Notes: generated by a model not told the origin, from the sequence alone. Counted from the first letter of the stretch, positions 8,472 through 17,094 are shown. The stretch: 64,000 nt of DNA from Rhizobium giardinii bv. giardinii H152 (GCF_000379605.1 NZ_KB902724.1:1-64000); one strand, 5' to 3'. Numbers and translations are program-made.

Positions 8472-9644
8472 ATGTATCGTCTTTCAATGAGGTCCCTCTC
8501 AATCGAGACACCTCGCGTGCTTTTTGATATTTCACGTCTTGTGCGCAGTTACGAGCAGCCATTTGGCACCGGCGTGGACCGAATCGATCTGGCGATAGGA
8601 CTTGAATTGTCGAAACGATTTGGCTCTGAATGTCATTTCGTGCATGCCGGCCGTCATGGCGTTTGCATTCTGCCGCAGGCGCTGGGCAATTCTGTTCTTC
8701 AACGCCTCCAGCATATGTGGAACGATGGTCTCTCTCCGTTAGAAACCGAGGACCGGTTAACTAGGCTCCGGCTGAAATATGAGCCCCACGTGCACAGCCA
8801 TTTTCTACCCAAGGGCGACCCAATCGTGTCGGCGCAAACGACCTATGTCGTGGCTTCGCATTCGGGTGTAGGAAAGGTGAGGGGCGGAATGACCCGCCTT
8901 GATCCGCTTGGGAAAATGCAGCGTCTGATCTATATCCACGATCTGATCCCCCTAGAGTATCCTGAATATCAACGGCCGGAGACGAAGCAGCAGTTTTCAG
9001 GCTTTTTGAAAGAGCTGACGAATGCGCCAGTGATTGCCGTCAGCAATTCGAACGACACTGATCGGCGCGTCAAGAAATATGCGGCAGAAAATGCGTGGCA
9101 ACTGGCAGGAACCGACGTTATCGTGCCGACGCTGGATTTCATAGACACCCCAGCCACGCCCTTGGCGCCGCCAGTCAACGCATTCTTGCAAAACAGCAGT
9201 CCCTACTTTGTCATCCTTGGAACGATCGAACCTCGAAAAAACCATCTTCTGTTGCTCCAGATCTGGCGAGAACTGTCTCAGCGTAAAAATCCGCCCCGCC
9301 TCTGCATCATCGGAAAGCGGGGCTGGGAAAATGAAAATGTAGTCGACATGCTGGAACGTTGCCCGGCCATAAGGGACACGGTATTCGAGTTCGCGGGTGC
9401 TTCCGATTTTGAAGTTCAGACAATGCTGCAAAACGCAACGGCGCTTCTGTTCCCGTCGTTTGCCGAGGGCCTCGGGATTCCCATATTGGAGGCTGCTGCC
9501 CTCGGCGTTCCATGCGTTGCTTCCGACATTCCGGTGTTTCGTGAAATCGCACCGGCCGGAACGACGTTTTTAAACCCTTTGGATGGCGTGGGCTGGCTGG
9601 CCGAGATCGTTTCGCGGGCGAGTGATTTGCGCACAATCAGATGA
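8472..9644 (+). CDS. GT4-type glycosyltransferase (family 1)
   Basis: A 390-residue GT-B fold glycosyltransferase. The N-terminal Rossmann half begins RVLFDISRLVRS and contains the RLIYIHDLIPLEYPEY block. The C-terminal half has VILGTIEPRKNHLLLLQIW, then the EX7E signature in EGLGIPILEAAALGVPC. This is typical of transferases using nucleotide-diphospho sugars to build surface polysaccharide repeat units. An alternative start is the ATG at 8487 (MRSLSIE). The C-terminus ends soon after the last beta-alpha unit (WLAEIVSRASDL), slightly short for the family, and the gene abuts the ATPase gene (10 nt to its chosen start). It is divergent from the pyruvyltransferase/export operon. Confidence 0.85.
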   Translation: MYRLSMRSLSIETPRVLFDISRLVRSYEQPFGTGVDRIDLAIGLELSKRFGSECHFVHAGRHGVCILPQALGNSVLQRLQHMWNDGLSPLETEDRLTRLRLKYEPHVHSHFLPKGDPIVSAQTTYVVASHSGVGKVRGGMTRLDPLGKMQRLIYIHDLIPLEYPEYQRPETKQQFSGFLKELTNAPVIAVSNSNDTDRRVKKYAAENAWQLAGTDVIVPTLDFIDTPATPLAPPVNAFLQNSSPYFVILGTIEPRKNHLLLLQIWRELSQRKNPPRLCIIGKRGWENENVVDMLERCPAIRDTVFEFAGASDFEVQTMLQNATALLFPSFAEGLGIPILEAAALGVPCVASDIPVFREIAPAGTTFLNPLDGVGWLAEIVSRASDLRTIR

Positions 9645-9654
9645 AAGACCAACC

Positions 9655-10380
9655 TTGACAATCAGTTTCACCAACGTTCACAAGACGCTACGCAAGAAGA
9701 ACGCGAGAACCAAGGTCCTTGAGGGCGCGGACGCGGAATTTATCCCGGACCGGCTCACTGGCATCCTCGCGCCTCCCGGCAGCGGAAAGACGACGATTGC
9801 CAACTTGACGACAGGTAAGCTGCGGCCCGATTTGGGCCGCGTTCGGCGATCATCACTGGTTTCATTCCCGGTTGCAGCTGGTGGAGTTTTCAACGGCGCT
9901 TTGACAGGCCGCGAAAATCTTGCATTTCTTTGCCGTGTGTTCGGCTTTGATCCTGTCCCCATCATCCGCTTTGTCGTAGATTTCACGGAGATTGGAAAGG
10001 CAATCGACAAACCGTTCAAGGATTTGAATCGGGATGAACGTACGAAACTGATGTTCACTTCCTGCTACGCTATTCCATTTGAGACGTACATCGTCGACGA
10101 AAGCCTCATCGGTGGCCGCGGCTCATTCAGGGTGCGATGTGAGGAGCTTGTCCTGGAAAGAATGCAGTCTGCTGGGTTTCTGGTTCTGACGTCATCCCCT
10201 AATTTGATCAGAAAATACTGCAGGGACATCTTCATAGTCGATAATTTCAAGATCTTGGAAATGAATTCAATAGAAGAGGCCGAAGCCTGGTTCGGCGCTG
10301 AACGTCTGCGCGATGGGAATGGTGAGCTTGAGCTTGTTGGGGAAACCGAAGAGAACAATGAGCTGAATCCACGTGGTTAG
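9655..10380 (+). CDS. degenerate ATP-binding protein of the capsule ABC exporter (KpsT/CtrD type)
   Basis: About 241 residues from a TTG start at 9655, chosen because the protein then begins LTISFTNVHK like other KpsT proteins. The Walker A is APPGSGKTT, and the family-typical FNGALTGRENLAFLCRVFG block follows. Walker B is YIVDES, with catalytic Glu present. The ABC signature, usually YSSGM or LSGGQ, is replaced by LNRDERTKL, and the switch His of the H-loop, normally VSHS, reads LTSSP. Canonical ATPases of this family keep both. It is the only exporter ATPase gene in the window, so it may still work with the permease at 2538 in a non-canonical way, or be regulatory. A longer frame from 9583 overlaps the glycosyltransferase and is less likely. 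Confidence 0.72.
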   Translation: MTISFTNVHKTLRKKNARTKVLEGADAEFIPDRLTGILAPPGSGKTTIANLTTGKLRPDLGRVRRSSLVSFPVAAGGVFNGALTGRENLAFLCRVFGFDPVPIIRFVVDFTEIGKAIDKPFKDLNRDERTKLMFTSCYAIPFETYIVDESLIGGRGSFRVRCEELVLERMQSAGFLVLTSSPNLIRKYCRDIFIVDNFKILEMNSIEEAEAWFGAERLRDGNGELELVGETEENNELNPRG

Positions 10381-10778
10381 TGAGGGCGGAGGGATTGGAT
10401 CCGGTAGTTTTAGGCTGGGCCAGAGTGTACAATGGTGGGTCCTTCTTAAAAAGTTCTCCAATCGCACCTTCCGGGCGCCGTCTGCATGCACCCGCGTTTC
10501 ACCCTGAAGGCTGTGACACGCCCGTCCCGTCACAACCTCACTGTTTCCCGTATTTAAGCCAGAGAGCCAAACGCCCGTCGTCGCAACGACTTTCCGAACA
10601 AACTCCAGCGACAGCATTAAGGTTGCTTCCAGAATGGCAATCGCCTAGATAGCGGATCGCATGTTTTCAGCCAGCAATGACAGTTTCGTCATGTGAGACT
10701 GGGAACGAACAACCTCCTCGGACTCGCCTCCGCACAATCCGGGCCGATACAGCAAACCGCAAGTGGGATCTACATTTC
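10381..10778. other. intergenic gap, no gene recognised
   Basis: Between the ATPase stop and the second glycosyltransferase. Small frames here have no ribosome sites or family features. It probably carries the promoter or leader of the downstream glycosyltransferase gene; I see no clear -35/-10 pair. Confidence 0.4.
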
Positions 10779-12110
10779 ATGTCTAAAGCTCGCGTCATGG
10801 TCGATGGCTATAATCTCGCTTTGGAGAAGGGCACCGGAATTGCTACCTACGCCCGAAACCTGAGTGAGCAGTTGTCGGCTCTGGGGCATCAGGTGGACTT
10901 GATGTATGGAATTCGATCATCAGTCGGAAAAAATGATCTCCTTGCGGAAGTGAGCTTCTTTGACCCTTCTGTCAAACCGATGAAGACGCAGGAAATCGTC
11001 AAGCGTCTGATCACATCCCCATTTGGGGTCACTGCCCGCCGTGTCCCGATCACTGGCAAGGTCATCGCCCGGAACACACCCGGCGGCCTTCCTGCGCATG
11101 ACCGGATTTTCAATTCACGTAATCTGTACGCGATCTCCCGCTGGCATTTTCGGACCTACGGCCAATTTCTAAACGTCGAATATCCCGGCAGTGCCGACAT
11201 CGCCCACTGGACCTATCCACTGCCGGTCACACTCAAGAATGCATCCAACCTTTATACCATCCATGATCTCGTTCCGCTGCGCCTGCCCTACGCGACGCTC
11301 GACAACAAGAAGGAGTTTTTGAAGATGGTTCGGCGCATCGGTGAGAAAGCCGATCACATCGTTACGGTTTCGGAGGCTTCCAAGCGGGATATCGTCGAGC
11401 TTCTAGGCGTTGACGAAAGCCGCGTCACGAACACCTATCAAGCCGTCAACCTACCGAGCCGTATTCTCAACCGAAAAGAAGACGAGGTGCGCGAAGAGGT
11501 GTCGTCGATATTCGGCCTCGAACATAAGCAGTATTTTCTCTTCTTCGGTGCGATCGAGCCGAAGAAAAATGTGGGCCGAATAATCGAAGCCTATCTCGCC
11601 AGCCAAAGCCGGTTTCCGCTGGTAATCGTCGGTCAGCTGGTCTGGAAGAACGCCAATGAGCTCCGTCTTCTTGGCGTTCCTCAGGATTTGGGAAGATCGA
11701 CGCGCCAGCAACCGTTCACGGATCCGACGATCAGCCACGCCTCGAAGACCTCTTCGGTTATTCGACTGGAATATCTGCCTCTCAATCTGCTGACGTCTTT
11801 GATCCGATGTGCGAGGGCGGTTGTGTTTCCTTCACTCTACGAAGGGTTCGGCTTGCCGATTCTCGAGGCGATGCAACTGGGCACCGCGGTGATCACGGGA
11901 AGCGAGGGCGCAAACCCCGAGGTTGCCGGCGACAGTGCATTGATCGTTGATCCGTACAATGTTAACTCGATCACACAAGCGATCAAAGACATAGCAAATG
12001 ACGACGGTTTGATGGAGCACTATCAGACGGTGGGTCAAGAGCGCGCCAGGATGTTTTCTCCAGAGAAGTACGCTGAGCGCCTTCAGGATCTCTATGCCAA
12101 GTTCAAATGA
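10779..12110 (+). CDS. GT4-type glycosyltransferase (family 1)
   Basis: A 443-residue GT-B glycosyltransferase starting at the ATG at 10779 (MSKARVMVDGYNLALEKGTGIATYARNL, a typical GT4 opening). The upstream in-frame ATG at 10677 would add a 34-residue tail without homology features. Blocks seen: YTIHDLVPLRLPYA, a phosphate-contact region in FLFFGAIEPKKNVGRIIEAYL, and the nucleotide-sugar site EGFGLPILEAMQLGTAVITG with the EX7E glutamates. It is distinct from the other GT in the locus and probably adds another sugar of the same repeat unit. Its stop overlaps the next start by 4 nt (ATGA), indicating translational coupling. Confidence 0.87.
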   Translation: MSKARVMVDGYNLALEKGTGIATYARNLSEQLSALGHQVDLMYGIRSSVGKNDLLAEVSFFDPSVKPMKTQEIVKRLITSPFGVTARRVPITGKVIARNTPGGLPAHDRIFNSRNLYAISRWHFRTYGQFLNVEYPGSADIAHWTYPLPVTLKNASNLYTIHDLVPLRLPYATLDNKKEFLKMVRRIGEKADHIVTVSEASKRDIVELLGVDESRVTNTYQAVNLPSRILNRKEDEVREEVSSIFGLEHKQYFLFFGAIEPKKNVGRIIEAYLASQSRFPLVIVGQLVWKNANELRLLGVPQDLGRSTRQQPFTDPTISHASKTSSVIRLEYLPLNLLTSLIRCARAVVFPSLYEGFGLPILEAMQLGTAVITGSEGANPEVAGDSALIVDPYNVNSITQAIKDIANDDGLMEHYQTVGQERARMFSPEKYAERLQDLYAKFK

Positions 12111-12838
12111 CATCTTTGGGGAATGGCACGGCGCACTCTCGTGATGAAGAAATCAGACCACCGATGACCGATCAGAAGCTTTCACTCAACGACCTTCTCG
12201 CAAGGGCGAGGGATACAGCGCAGAATATCGGCGATCAAAATACGGCAGCGCTTCTTCTCGAAGTTTGTTCTGCGGCGTCAGCTCTTGCCGCGCAACAGGA
12301 CGAGATCCGAAAAGAGGCGTTTCGGGATGGCATCCGCGGGGCCGCCAAGGTGATCCGAAACCGGCAAGCATCACCCGGGTCCGCGCTCTCCGAGCTGTTT
12401 ACGGGTGAAGGAACCAATCCGGATCTCTTTGCGGATGAGCTGGCAGGCATAGCCGGCAATACCGCCGTCACGGTCAACGATCTACGCAAGCTTCGCCAGA
12501 AAATAAAGACCGCGCCTGAGGGGAACGACGACATCGATAACGATATCAGGCGTGTCTATTACTCGGTGATGAGCGATCGTAATCCGACATCCGCCGATAT
12601 TTTGCCGCCAGGCTCCCCATCCAGATCGCTTGACGTCGCGACTTTCGTCATCGAAAAGATTCTGCGCGAGGGCTGGTGGACGCTGGGCAATAGCGGCGTT
12701 AACGCGAGCGACAAACCGGTTGGGAAAGTCGGCCTTACTCCAACGCAAAGCTCCAAACCCCAGACGGCCGCCACGACACCCCTGACACTGCTTTCCGCGC
12801 TCGTGTTGACGTTGATTGAAAGCAGCAAATCGCGCTGA
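12107..12838 (+). CDS. unknown protein coupled to glycosyltransferase
   Basis: I do not recognise this 243-residue protein. The reading frame is supported by its ATGA overlap with the glycosyltransferase gene; an internal ATG at 12164 (MTDQKLSLNDLLARA) is an alternative start. The N-terminal two thirds look helical and charged, with repeated Ala-rich segments (ARDTAQNIGDQNTAALLLEVCSA; DEIRKEAFRDGIRGAAKVI) and no signal peptide. A Ser/Thr/Pro-rich linker leads to a short hydrophobic C-terminus (LTLLSALVLTLI) followed by ESSKSR, which could be a tail anchor. Its place in the operon suggests a role in polysaccharide assembly or control, but that is context only. Confidence 0.6.
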   Translation: MTSLGNGTAHSRDEEIRPPMTDQKLSLNDLLARARDTAQNIGDQNTAALLLEVCSAASALAAQQDEIRKEAFRDGIRGAAKVIRNRQASPGSALSELFTGEGTNPDLFADELAGIAGNTAVTVNDLRKLRQKIKTAPEGNDDIDNDIRRVYYSVMSDRNPTSADILPPGSPSRSLDVATFVIEKILREGWWTLGNSGVNASDKPVGKVGLTPTQSSKPQTAATTPLTLLSALVLTLIESSKSR

Positions 12839-12856
12839 AGCAGCCGTTGCCGCGCG

Positions 12857-12874
12857 CTCAAAAGCCTCTTTGAG
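12857..12874. terminator. weak hairpin between convergent genes
   Basis: CTCAAA and TTTGAG pair around a 6-nt loop in the 52-bp gap between the unknown protein gene and the convergent pyruvyltransferase copy 3. It could act on both strands, but the stem is short and there is no long U-run. Confidence 0.3.
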
Positions 12875-12890
12875 AGTTGGATTTCATATT

Positions 12891-13988
12891 CTACGCGCGC
12901 AGTTTGTCCACACGCTTCAACTCATTGACATCATGCCGAAGAATAAGATTTTGCAGGGTCGGGTGATCCCAAATCGTCCCGCCGGCAGGTGATGTTAACG
13001 GAGCTAGATCGAGCGGAAAGGCATCGAGAAGAGCCTGCGCATCGAAGGTCTTTTGAACCCAGACACTATCGATCGCAGCCATCAGGTTATCCCAATCGGT
13101 CAAAGTGTCGCGGTCCTGAGCGTAAACCGGCAGCTCAGTCATCCCCAACCCTCGATAAAGGTCAATGATGCGTAGATCGAGATCGCAGTGGACGTCGAGA
13201 TTCCGCACTTGAAGGCCCTGCGTCGGGCCGTGCGACGGAAAATGCAGGCATGGAATACCGTAGCTTTCGGCAAAGACCATGCCGTGAAGGCTTGTGGATA
13301 CGATCCGATCGCAGGACAATATCTCATCGATCTTGTCTTTGATCGACGTCATGCTGATCGGCGTCACGGTGTTAATCAGACGGATATGATCCTTCAGGTT
13401 CTCCGGGATGGAATAGCGCTGGAGCTCGGACCTGACGTGGGTCTCGGGATCGCGATCTGCCAATTCTGACAGATGGACGATAACGCCCAACTTCCACTTC
13501 TTGATCGGCACCGGCGCATAGAATCGCGGCAGCAGCCACACCGGATCGCCATAAACTCCGACCGTCCCTTCCGGCTTTCCCGTCAGCAGATGCTCCGATA
13601 CCGGACCGCGTGTTGCGGTCACCGTAAAACCTTTCTCCCCGGCCCCGCTAAAGCTTTGCCAGTCGCTGCGCGGTGCGGAGGGATTTTTCCACATCGACGC
13701 GCCCGTTCCCCAGAACCATACGTCTCCGCCGGCAAATCCATGACCGATCGTCCCGACGCATGCCATGCGCAGTGAATTCGATTTTGAGGGCACGCGCTCG
13801 ATATCGCGGCCAGACAGAAGTGCCACCATCACAGCGCTGAGAGCATCGCCGATGTTGAGATAGTCCATGTTGGAAGTGGAGCCGGCCCAAGACAGGGGGA
13901 CCTTATGATGACGACGCACATACTCGGCAAGCGCGTTCGATTTTCCGCCTGCCACCCGTGCGGTTAACGCCCTAAAAATCGACTTCAC
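12891..13988 (-). CDS. polysaccharide pyruvyl transferase family protein (copy 3)
   Basis: The third member of this family in the locus, 365 residues, same block order: LSWAGSTSNMDYLNIGDALSAVMV, ACVGTIGHGFAGGDVWFWGTG, GVYGDPVWLLPRF, LGVIVHLSELADRDPETHVRSEL, RIVSTSLHGMVFAESYGIPC. All landmark blocks are intact. It lies on the opposite strand from the glycosyltransferases and is convergent with them, as if the locus had been assembled by duplication and inversion. The three copies are similar enough in order and spacing to have arisen by duplication within this locus; exact identities need alignment. Confidence 0.86.
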   Translation of the reverse strand: MKSIFRALTARVAGGKSNALAEYVRRHHKVPLSWAGSTSNMDYLNIGDALSAVMVALLSGRDIERVPSKSNSLRMACVGTIGHGFAGGDVWFWGTGASMWKNPSAPRSDWQSFSGAGEKGFTVTATRGPVSEHLLTGKPEGTVGVYGDPVWLLPRFYAPVPIKKWKLGVIVHLSELADRDPETHVRSELQRYSIPENLKDHIRLINTVTPISMTSIKDKIDEILSCDRIVSTSLHGMVFAESYGIPCLHFPSHGPTQGLQVRNLDVHCDLDLRIIDLYRGLGMTELPVYAQDRDTLTDWDNLMAAIDSVWVQKTFDAQALLDAFPLDLAPLTSPAGGTIWDHPTLQNLILRHDVNELKRVDKLRA

Positions 13989-14333
13989 TGAGCTTCTCCT
14001 GAATAACCACCGCTTCGTACGAGCACTTCGATTTTTCTGTCAAGGACGAGGTGAATTCCACGGCGGTCGATGGGGCGTCTTGGCGAGAATCGTCCGATAA
14101 TCCCTGGCACGTTGTCCTGTCCATGAGCAATCTGCGACGTGATACACGCGAAGTCCAAAACGCAGGGGCCCCCATAGCTGATTATTTTCTGCTCCAGCGT
14201 CCGACCGAGGAAACAACTCACAGGCTTTCGAACAGCGTGTCGCATTGCAGTCCCGCCACGAGCGTGACAACCAAAAAGTGGCCGGAGAGCTGGCGGCATT
14301 TTCCGCCTTTGCTGATCGGCTTCTGGTGAACTG
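13989..14333. other. intergenic gap, no gene recognised
   Basis: Several short overlapping frames on both strands, none with a ribosome site, family motif or consistent codon bias. It marks the right end of the polysaccharide locus and could be decayed coding sequence. Confidence 0.4.
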
Positions 14334-14663
14334 TCAAACAGGCAATCGATCATTCGGAGCCTGTTCATCGTCAAACATAAGTTGATTTATTTCGGTCTCG
14401 AGGTCAAAGGCGTGTTCTGCGTCCGGCGCGCTGGCATCCAGGACATTTTCAACGGCGGGAGTGCCGGTTCGAACGTGACGCACGGCAAATCGTTCAGCGA
14501 GAAGGGTACGATAACGCCTGGCAACTTCCGGCATCTCGATATGCCCGGCGATCCACTCCTCAATCCAAGCGTGGAAACGCTCGTCCTGTTCAACGGCGTG
14601 CCCTGCCTCTCGCGCTCGTTGAAACGCGTTTTCCGCGGCCCTTCGCCTCGTCTCTGCTGACAT
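14334..14663 (-). CDS. small unknown protein
   Basis: A 109-residue soluble, charged protein with a plausible GAGG ribosome site 7 nt before the ATG. The N-terminal half (TRRRAAENAFQRAREAGHAV, then FHAWIEEWIAGHIEMPEVARRY) looks like two helices. That layout loosely recalls VbhA-type antitoxins, but the characteristic inhibitory motif is not evident and no Fic toxin gene is adjacent, so I do not assign that function. The C-terminus is acidic. Its frame looks genuine by amino-acid composition; neighbours give no clue. Confidence 0.6.
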   Translation of the reverse strand: MSAETRRRAAENAFQRAREAGHAVEQDERFHAWIEEWIAGHIEMPEVARRYRTLLAERFAVRHVRTGTPAVENVLDASAPDAEHAFDLETEINQLMFDDEQAPNDRLPV

Positions 14664-14799
14664 GCCTTACCTCACACTGTACCTTCATTGACCTGAACAT
14701 AGGCGCGGCGGTCACGATTTCCATGCCACTCCTTGTCCAATTCCCAAGGGTACCTTCGTCAGTACGTGCGGTAAAAGTGTGGTCAGCAGGCACGCAAAC

Positions 14800-15003
14800 T
14801 CATTCGATCAGGCCGTCAAAGACCTCGAGCATCGCATCGCAGATTGCCTTGCCAAGCGTTGCGGCAGTTGCCGCAAGCGCTTCATCATTCATATCACGTG
14901 CGGCAATGGCAAAGGACGCACCTTCCGTCGTCACGATTTCCTGTGCACGCTGAATAGCCCAAAGTGCAAAATCACTGCGGCTGCCGATCTCTGTCGTTTC
15001 CAC
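14800..15003 (-). CDS. small unknown protein
   Basis: A 67-residue protein from a GTG at 15003, chosen because AGGAGA lies 6 nt upstream; the longer frame to 15042 would start before that site. The sequence is Ala-rich and acidic, probably helical (DFALWAIQRAQEIVTT; LAATAATLGKAICDAMLEVF). No family recognised. It is co-oriented with the small gene at 14334, 136 bp away. Confidence 0.5.
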   Translation of the reverse strand: METTEIGSRSDFALWAIQRAQEIVTTEGASFAIAARDMNDEALAATAATLGKAICDAMLEVFDGLIE

Positions 15004-15226
15004 GCGTTCTCTCCTGATTTGGTTTAGCGTGTGGCATAACATCCGAGCCGCGGCTCTGCGAGAGCCAAAACAGAATGCGCTTTGCTTCCTCTGTACAGCC
15101 CGAACTCGGTTCAGCCGAATGGCATGGCATCGGTCCCATGGCGGTGGAGTGTAACGCGCCGATTTGTCGTCTCAACGTTCGGGGGCGTTACAACAGTGCG
15201 GAGCGCAGGCTCATTGTTTGGCGCAA

Positions 15227-15985
15227 TCAGAAGGAAAGATCGAGAACCCGGTCCTCGAAGAGGCGGTTGCGGGAACCTTCGAGATGAAGCCGCATCGCCC
15301 GTTCCGCATCCTCCGCGCGGCCATCGGCGATCGCCTGATAGATGGCGTTGTGCTCCTCGAACACTTTTTCCAGTCCAAGCCGCGGACCCATCAGCGACAG
15401 GCCATGCAGGTGCATACCAACGGCGATGTGCGGTTTGAGGGCCTCGATCGACGCCGTATAATAGTGATTGTTGGCTGCCTCGGTAACGCACCGGTGGAAA
15501 ACGAAGTCCGCGTCGGTGCGGTGAAGCTGATGGCTCGTCGCCTCGCGCAGATCGGCAAGGGCCGCGGCAATCTTCTGGAGGGCAGCTTCGTCGCGCCGCT
15601 GGGCGGCAAAGAAGGCGGCTGCCGGTTCGATCGTCAGGCGGAATTCGTAGCAGCGCTGGATGTCGGCGATCGTCTTGACGGGTGAATACGCAAGATGCGT
15701 GGCAGGCGACGCCTGGGCGCTGACGAAGGTTCCGGCTCCCTGGCGCGAATAGACCATGCCTTCCTCGCGCAGGCGCCCCAGCGCGTCGCGCACGATCGGA
15801 CGCGAAACACCCATGATCGAGGCCAGTTCATGTTCCCCCGGCAGGCGGGAGTCCGGCGGATAGTTGCCCGAACGAATACGCGCGCGAAGCTGGTCGAAAA
15901 CGCGATCGACCAGCCTCACCGACTTTCCGCGTTCTGGTTTGGCGGCCTGGCCGGGCTCTCTAATTGAGGGGGCATCTTGCGCCAT
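15227..15985 (-). CDS. GntR-family regulator (FadR/FCD subfamily)
   Basis: A 252-residue transcription factor. The N-terminal winged helix reads VFDQLRARIRSGNYPPDSRLPGEHELA, then MGVSRPIVRDALGRLREEGMVYSRQG (about residues 28-80). The C-terminal all-helical FCD ligand domain shows the metal-type residues of the family (DADFVFHRCVTEAANN and EEHNAIYQAI). The ATG at 15985 is preferred to the upstream frame because it lies 5 nt after the kinase stop codon. Being last in the transporter/kinase operon, it most likely senses an acid-sugar intermediate and controls both divergent operons of this island. Operator candidates are listed at 22923, 25385 and 25605. Confidence 0.9.
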   Translation of the reverse strand: MAQDAPSIREPGQAAKPERGKSVRLVDRVFDQLRARIRSGNYPPDSRLPGEHELASIMGVSRPIVRDALGRLREEGMVYSRQGAGTFVSAQASPATHLAYSPVKTIADIQRCYEFRLTIEPAAAFFAAQRRDEAALQKIAAALADLREATSHQLHRTDADFVFHRCVTEAANNHYYTASIEALKPHIAVGMHLHGLSLMGPRLGLEKVFEEHNAIYQAIADGRAEDAERAMRLHLEGSRNRLFEDRVLDLSF

Positions 15986-15990
15986 TTTCT

Positions 15991-17094
15991 TCACCACGCC
16001 TGTTTTTCGCTCCTCGTCCCGTCGGACGTCTCTTGCCTTAGCAGATTCTCGGGAACGAGTTTTAGCAAAGAATTGATATTGCCAAAGCCCCCCGATTTTA
16101 CGGCACACCGGATTGTGCGGTCATGCCTGTCTTTGATCTCGAACCAGGGAATGCCCGCCTCGATTTCGCCGTTCGGCATCAGCACCGTGGCCCCCAGTTC
16201 TTTGAGGATCGCCAACGCCGTATCGCCACCACCCATCATGATCATGTCCGGCCGCGTCTGCACAATCGTTTCGCAGACCCCTTCGGCGAAAAGGCAAACG
16301 ACGCGTTCGGGCCGCGCCGTCTGCTGGCCTGAGCATCGCACCACCGCCGGAAGTCGGTTAACAGCCCGCGATGTCAGATCGCCGGCAGGCGCATCCACGA
16401 CGCTTACGCTCCGGCAGCTTTCCGCGAGATTTTCGATTTGGGCGGTCGTGATCGGATCCCGCGACCCGAAAGCGAAGAGGGTTTTCTCCGATGGGGAAAA
16501 TGTGGGTGGTGTCGCAGTGGGTTTTGCGAACATCCGGGCAAAGGCGCTGCCGAGGCCCCGCGCGCCGACGGCAATCGCGCCCGACCAATCGGTGCTGGCG
16601 ACCAGATGATCGAGCTCCGCGTCGCTGACGGCATCACAGATATCGATGGGGAAGCATATTTCGGGAAACAACGGCCGAACCGGCAGGGGGGCGTCGACAC
16701 CGCGCCCCGTGACCGCGCCGTTGATCGTGAAGCGCTGCTGATCGGGAATAGCAGGCGCCACGATAATCCGGTCGCGACCTGAAACCTTGGCGAGCGCCAC
16801 GCTTTCAGCGGCAACGTTGCCCTTGAGCCTGGAATCGATCTTCTTGAACAGGATGTGGGGTTGCGCCGATCCGAGTGTCCTTGCCGTCGCGGTGATCCTT
16901 TCCACCGCTTCGTCGGCGGATAGCGCCCGCGACGCGGTGTTGACCACAACGACATCCGGAGTGTGGGCCAGCGCCGCGGGAAGGGCACCCACCTCGATTG
17001 CCACCGCCGCCTTCAGCCCGGCCGCGACGAAAGGCGTGCCGGTATCGAGCGCGCCCGTCAGGTCGTCGGCGATGATGGCGACCTTCAGCGTCAT
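15991..17094 (-). CDS. four-carbon acid sugar kinase family protein (DUF1537)
   Basis: A 367-residue DUF1537 kinase; the family phosphorylates acid sugars such as D-threonate, L-threonate and D-erythronate at C4. Visible landmarks: the N-terminal IADDLTGALDTGTPF, FKKIDSRLKGN, and PAIPDQQRFTINGAV in the first domain. The ATP-binding C-terminal domain has MMGGGDTALAIL and AVKSGGFGN. It is somewhat shorter than typical members (about 400-430). Its start overlaps the upstream ABC ATPase stop by 4 nt. With PdxA2 at 26847 it forms the established kinase/dehydrogenase pair of D-threonate-type catabolism. The exact substrate here is inference, because the accompanying enzymes are unusual. Confidence 0.9.
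   Translation of the reverse strand: MTLKVAIIADDLTGALDTGTPFVAAGLKAAVAIEVGALPAALAHTPDVVVVNTASRALSADEAVERITATARTLGSAQPHILFKKIDSRLKGNVAAESVALAKVSGRDRIIVAPAIPDQQRFTINGAVTGRGVDAPLPVRPLFPEICFPIDICDAVSDAELDHLVASTDWSGAIAVGARGLGSAFARMFAKPTATPPTFSPSEKTLFAFGSRDPITTAQIENLAESCRSVSVVDAPAGDLTSRAVNRLPAVVRCSGQQTARPERVVCLFAEGVCETIVQTRPDMIMMGGGDTALAILKELGATVLMPNGEIEAGIPWFEIKDRHDRTIRCAVKSGGFGNINSLLKLVPENLLRQETSDGTRSEKQAW

Noticed and set aside
14334-14663. VbhA-like antitoxin
   Set aside because: Only a loose similarity in helix layout; the inhibitory motif is not evident and no Fic-domain toxin is adjacent.
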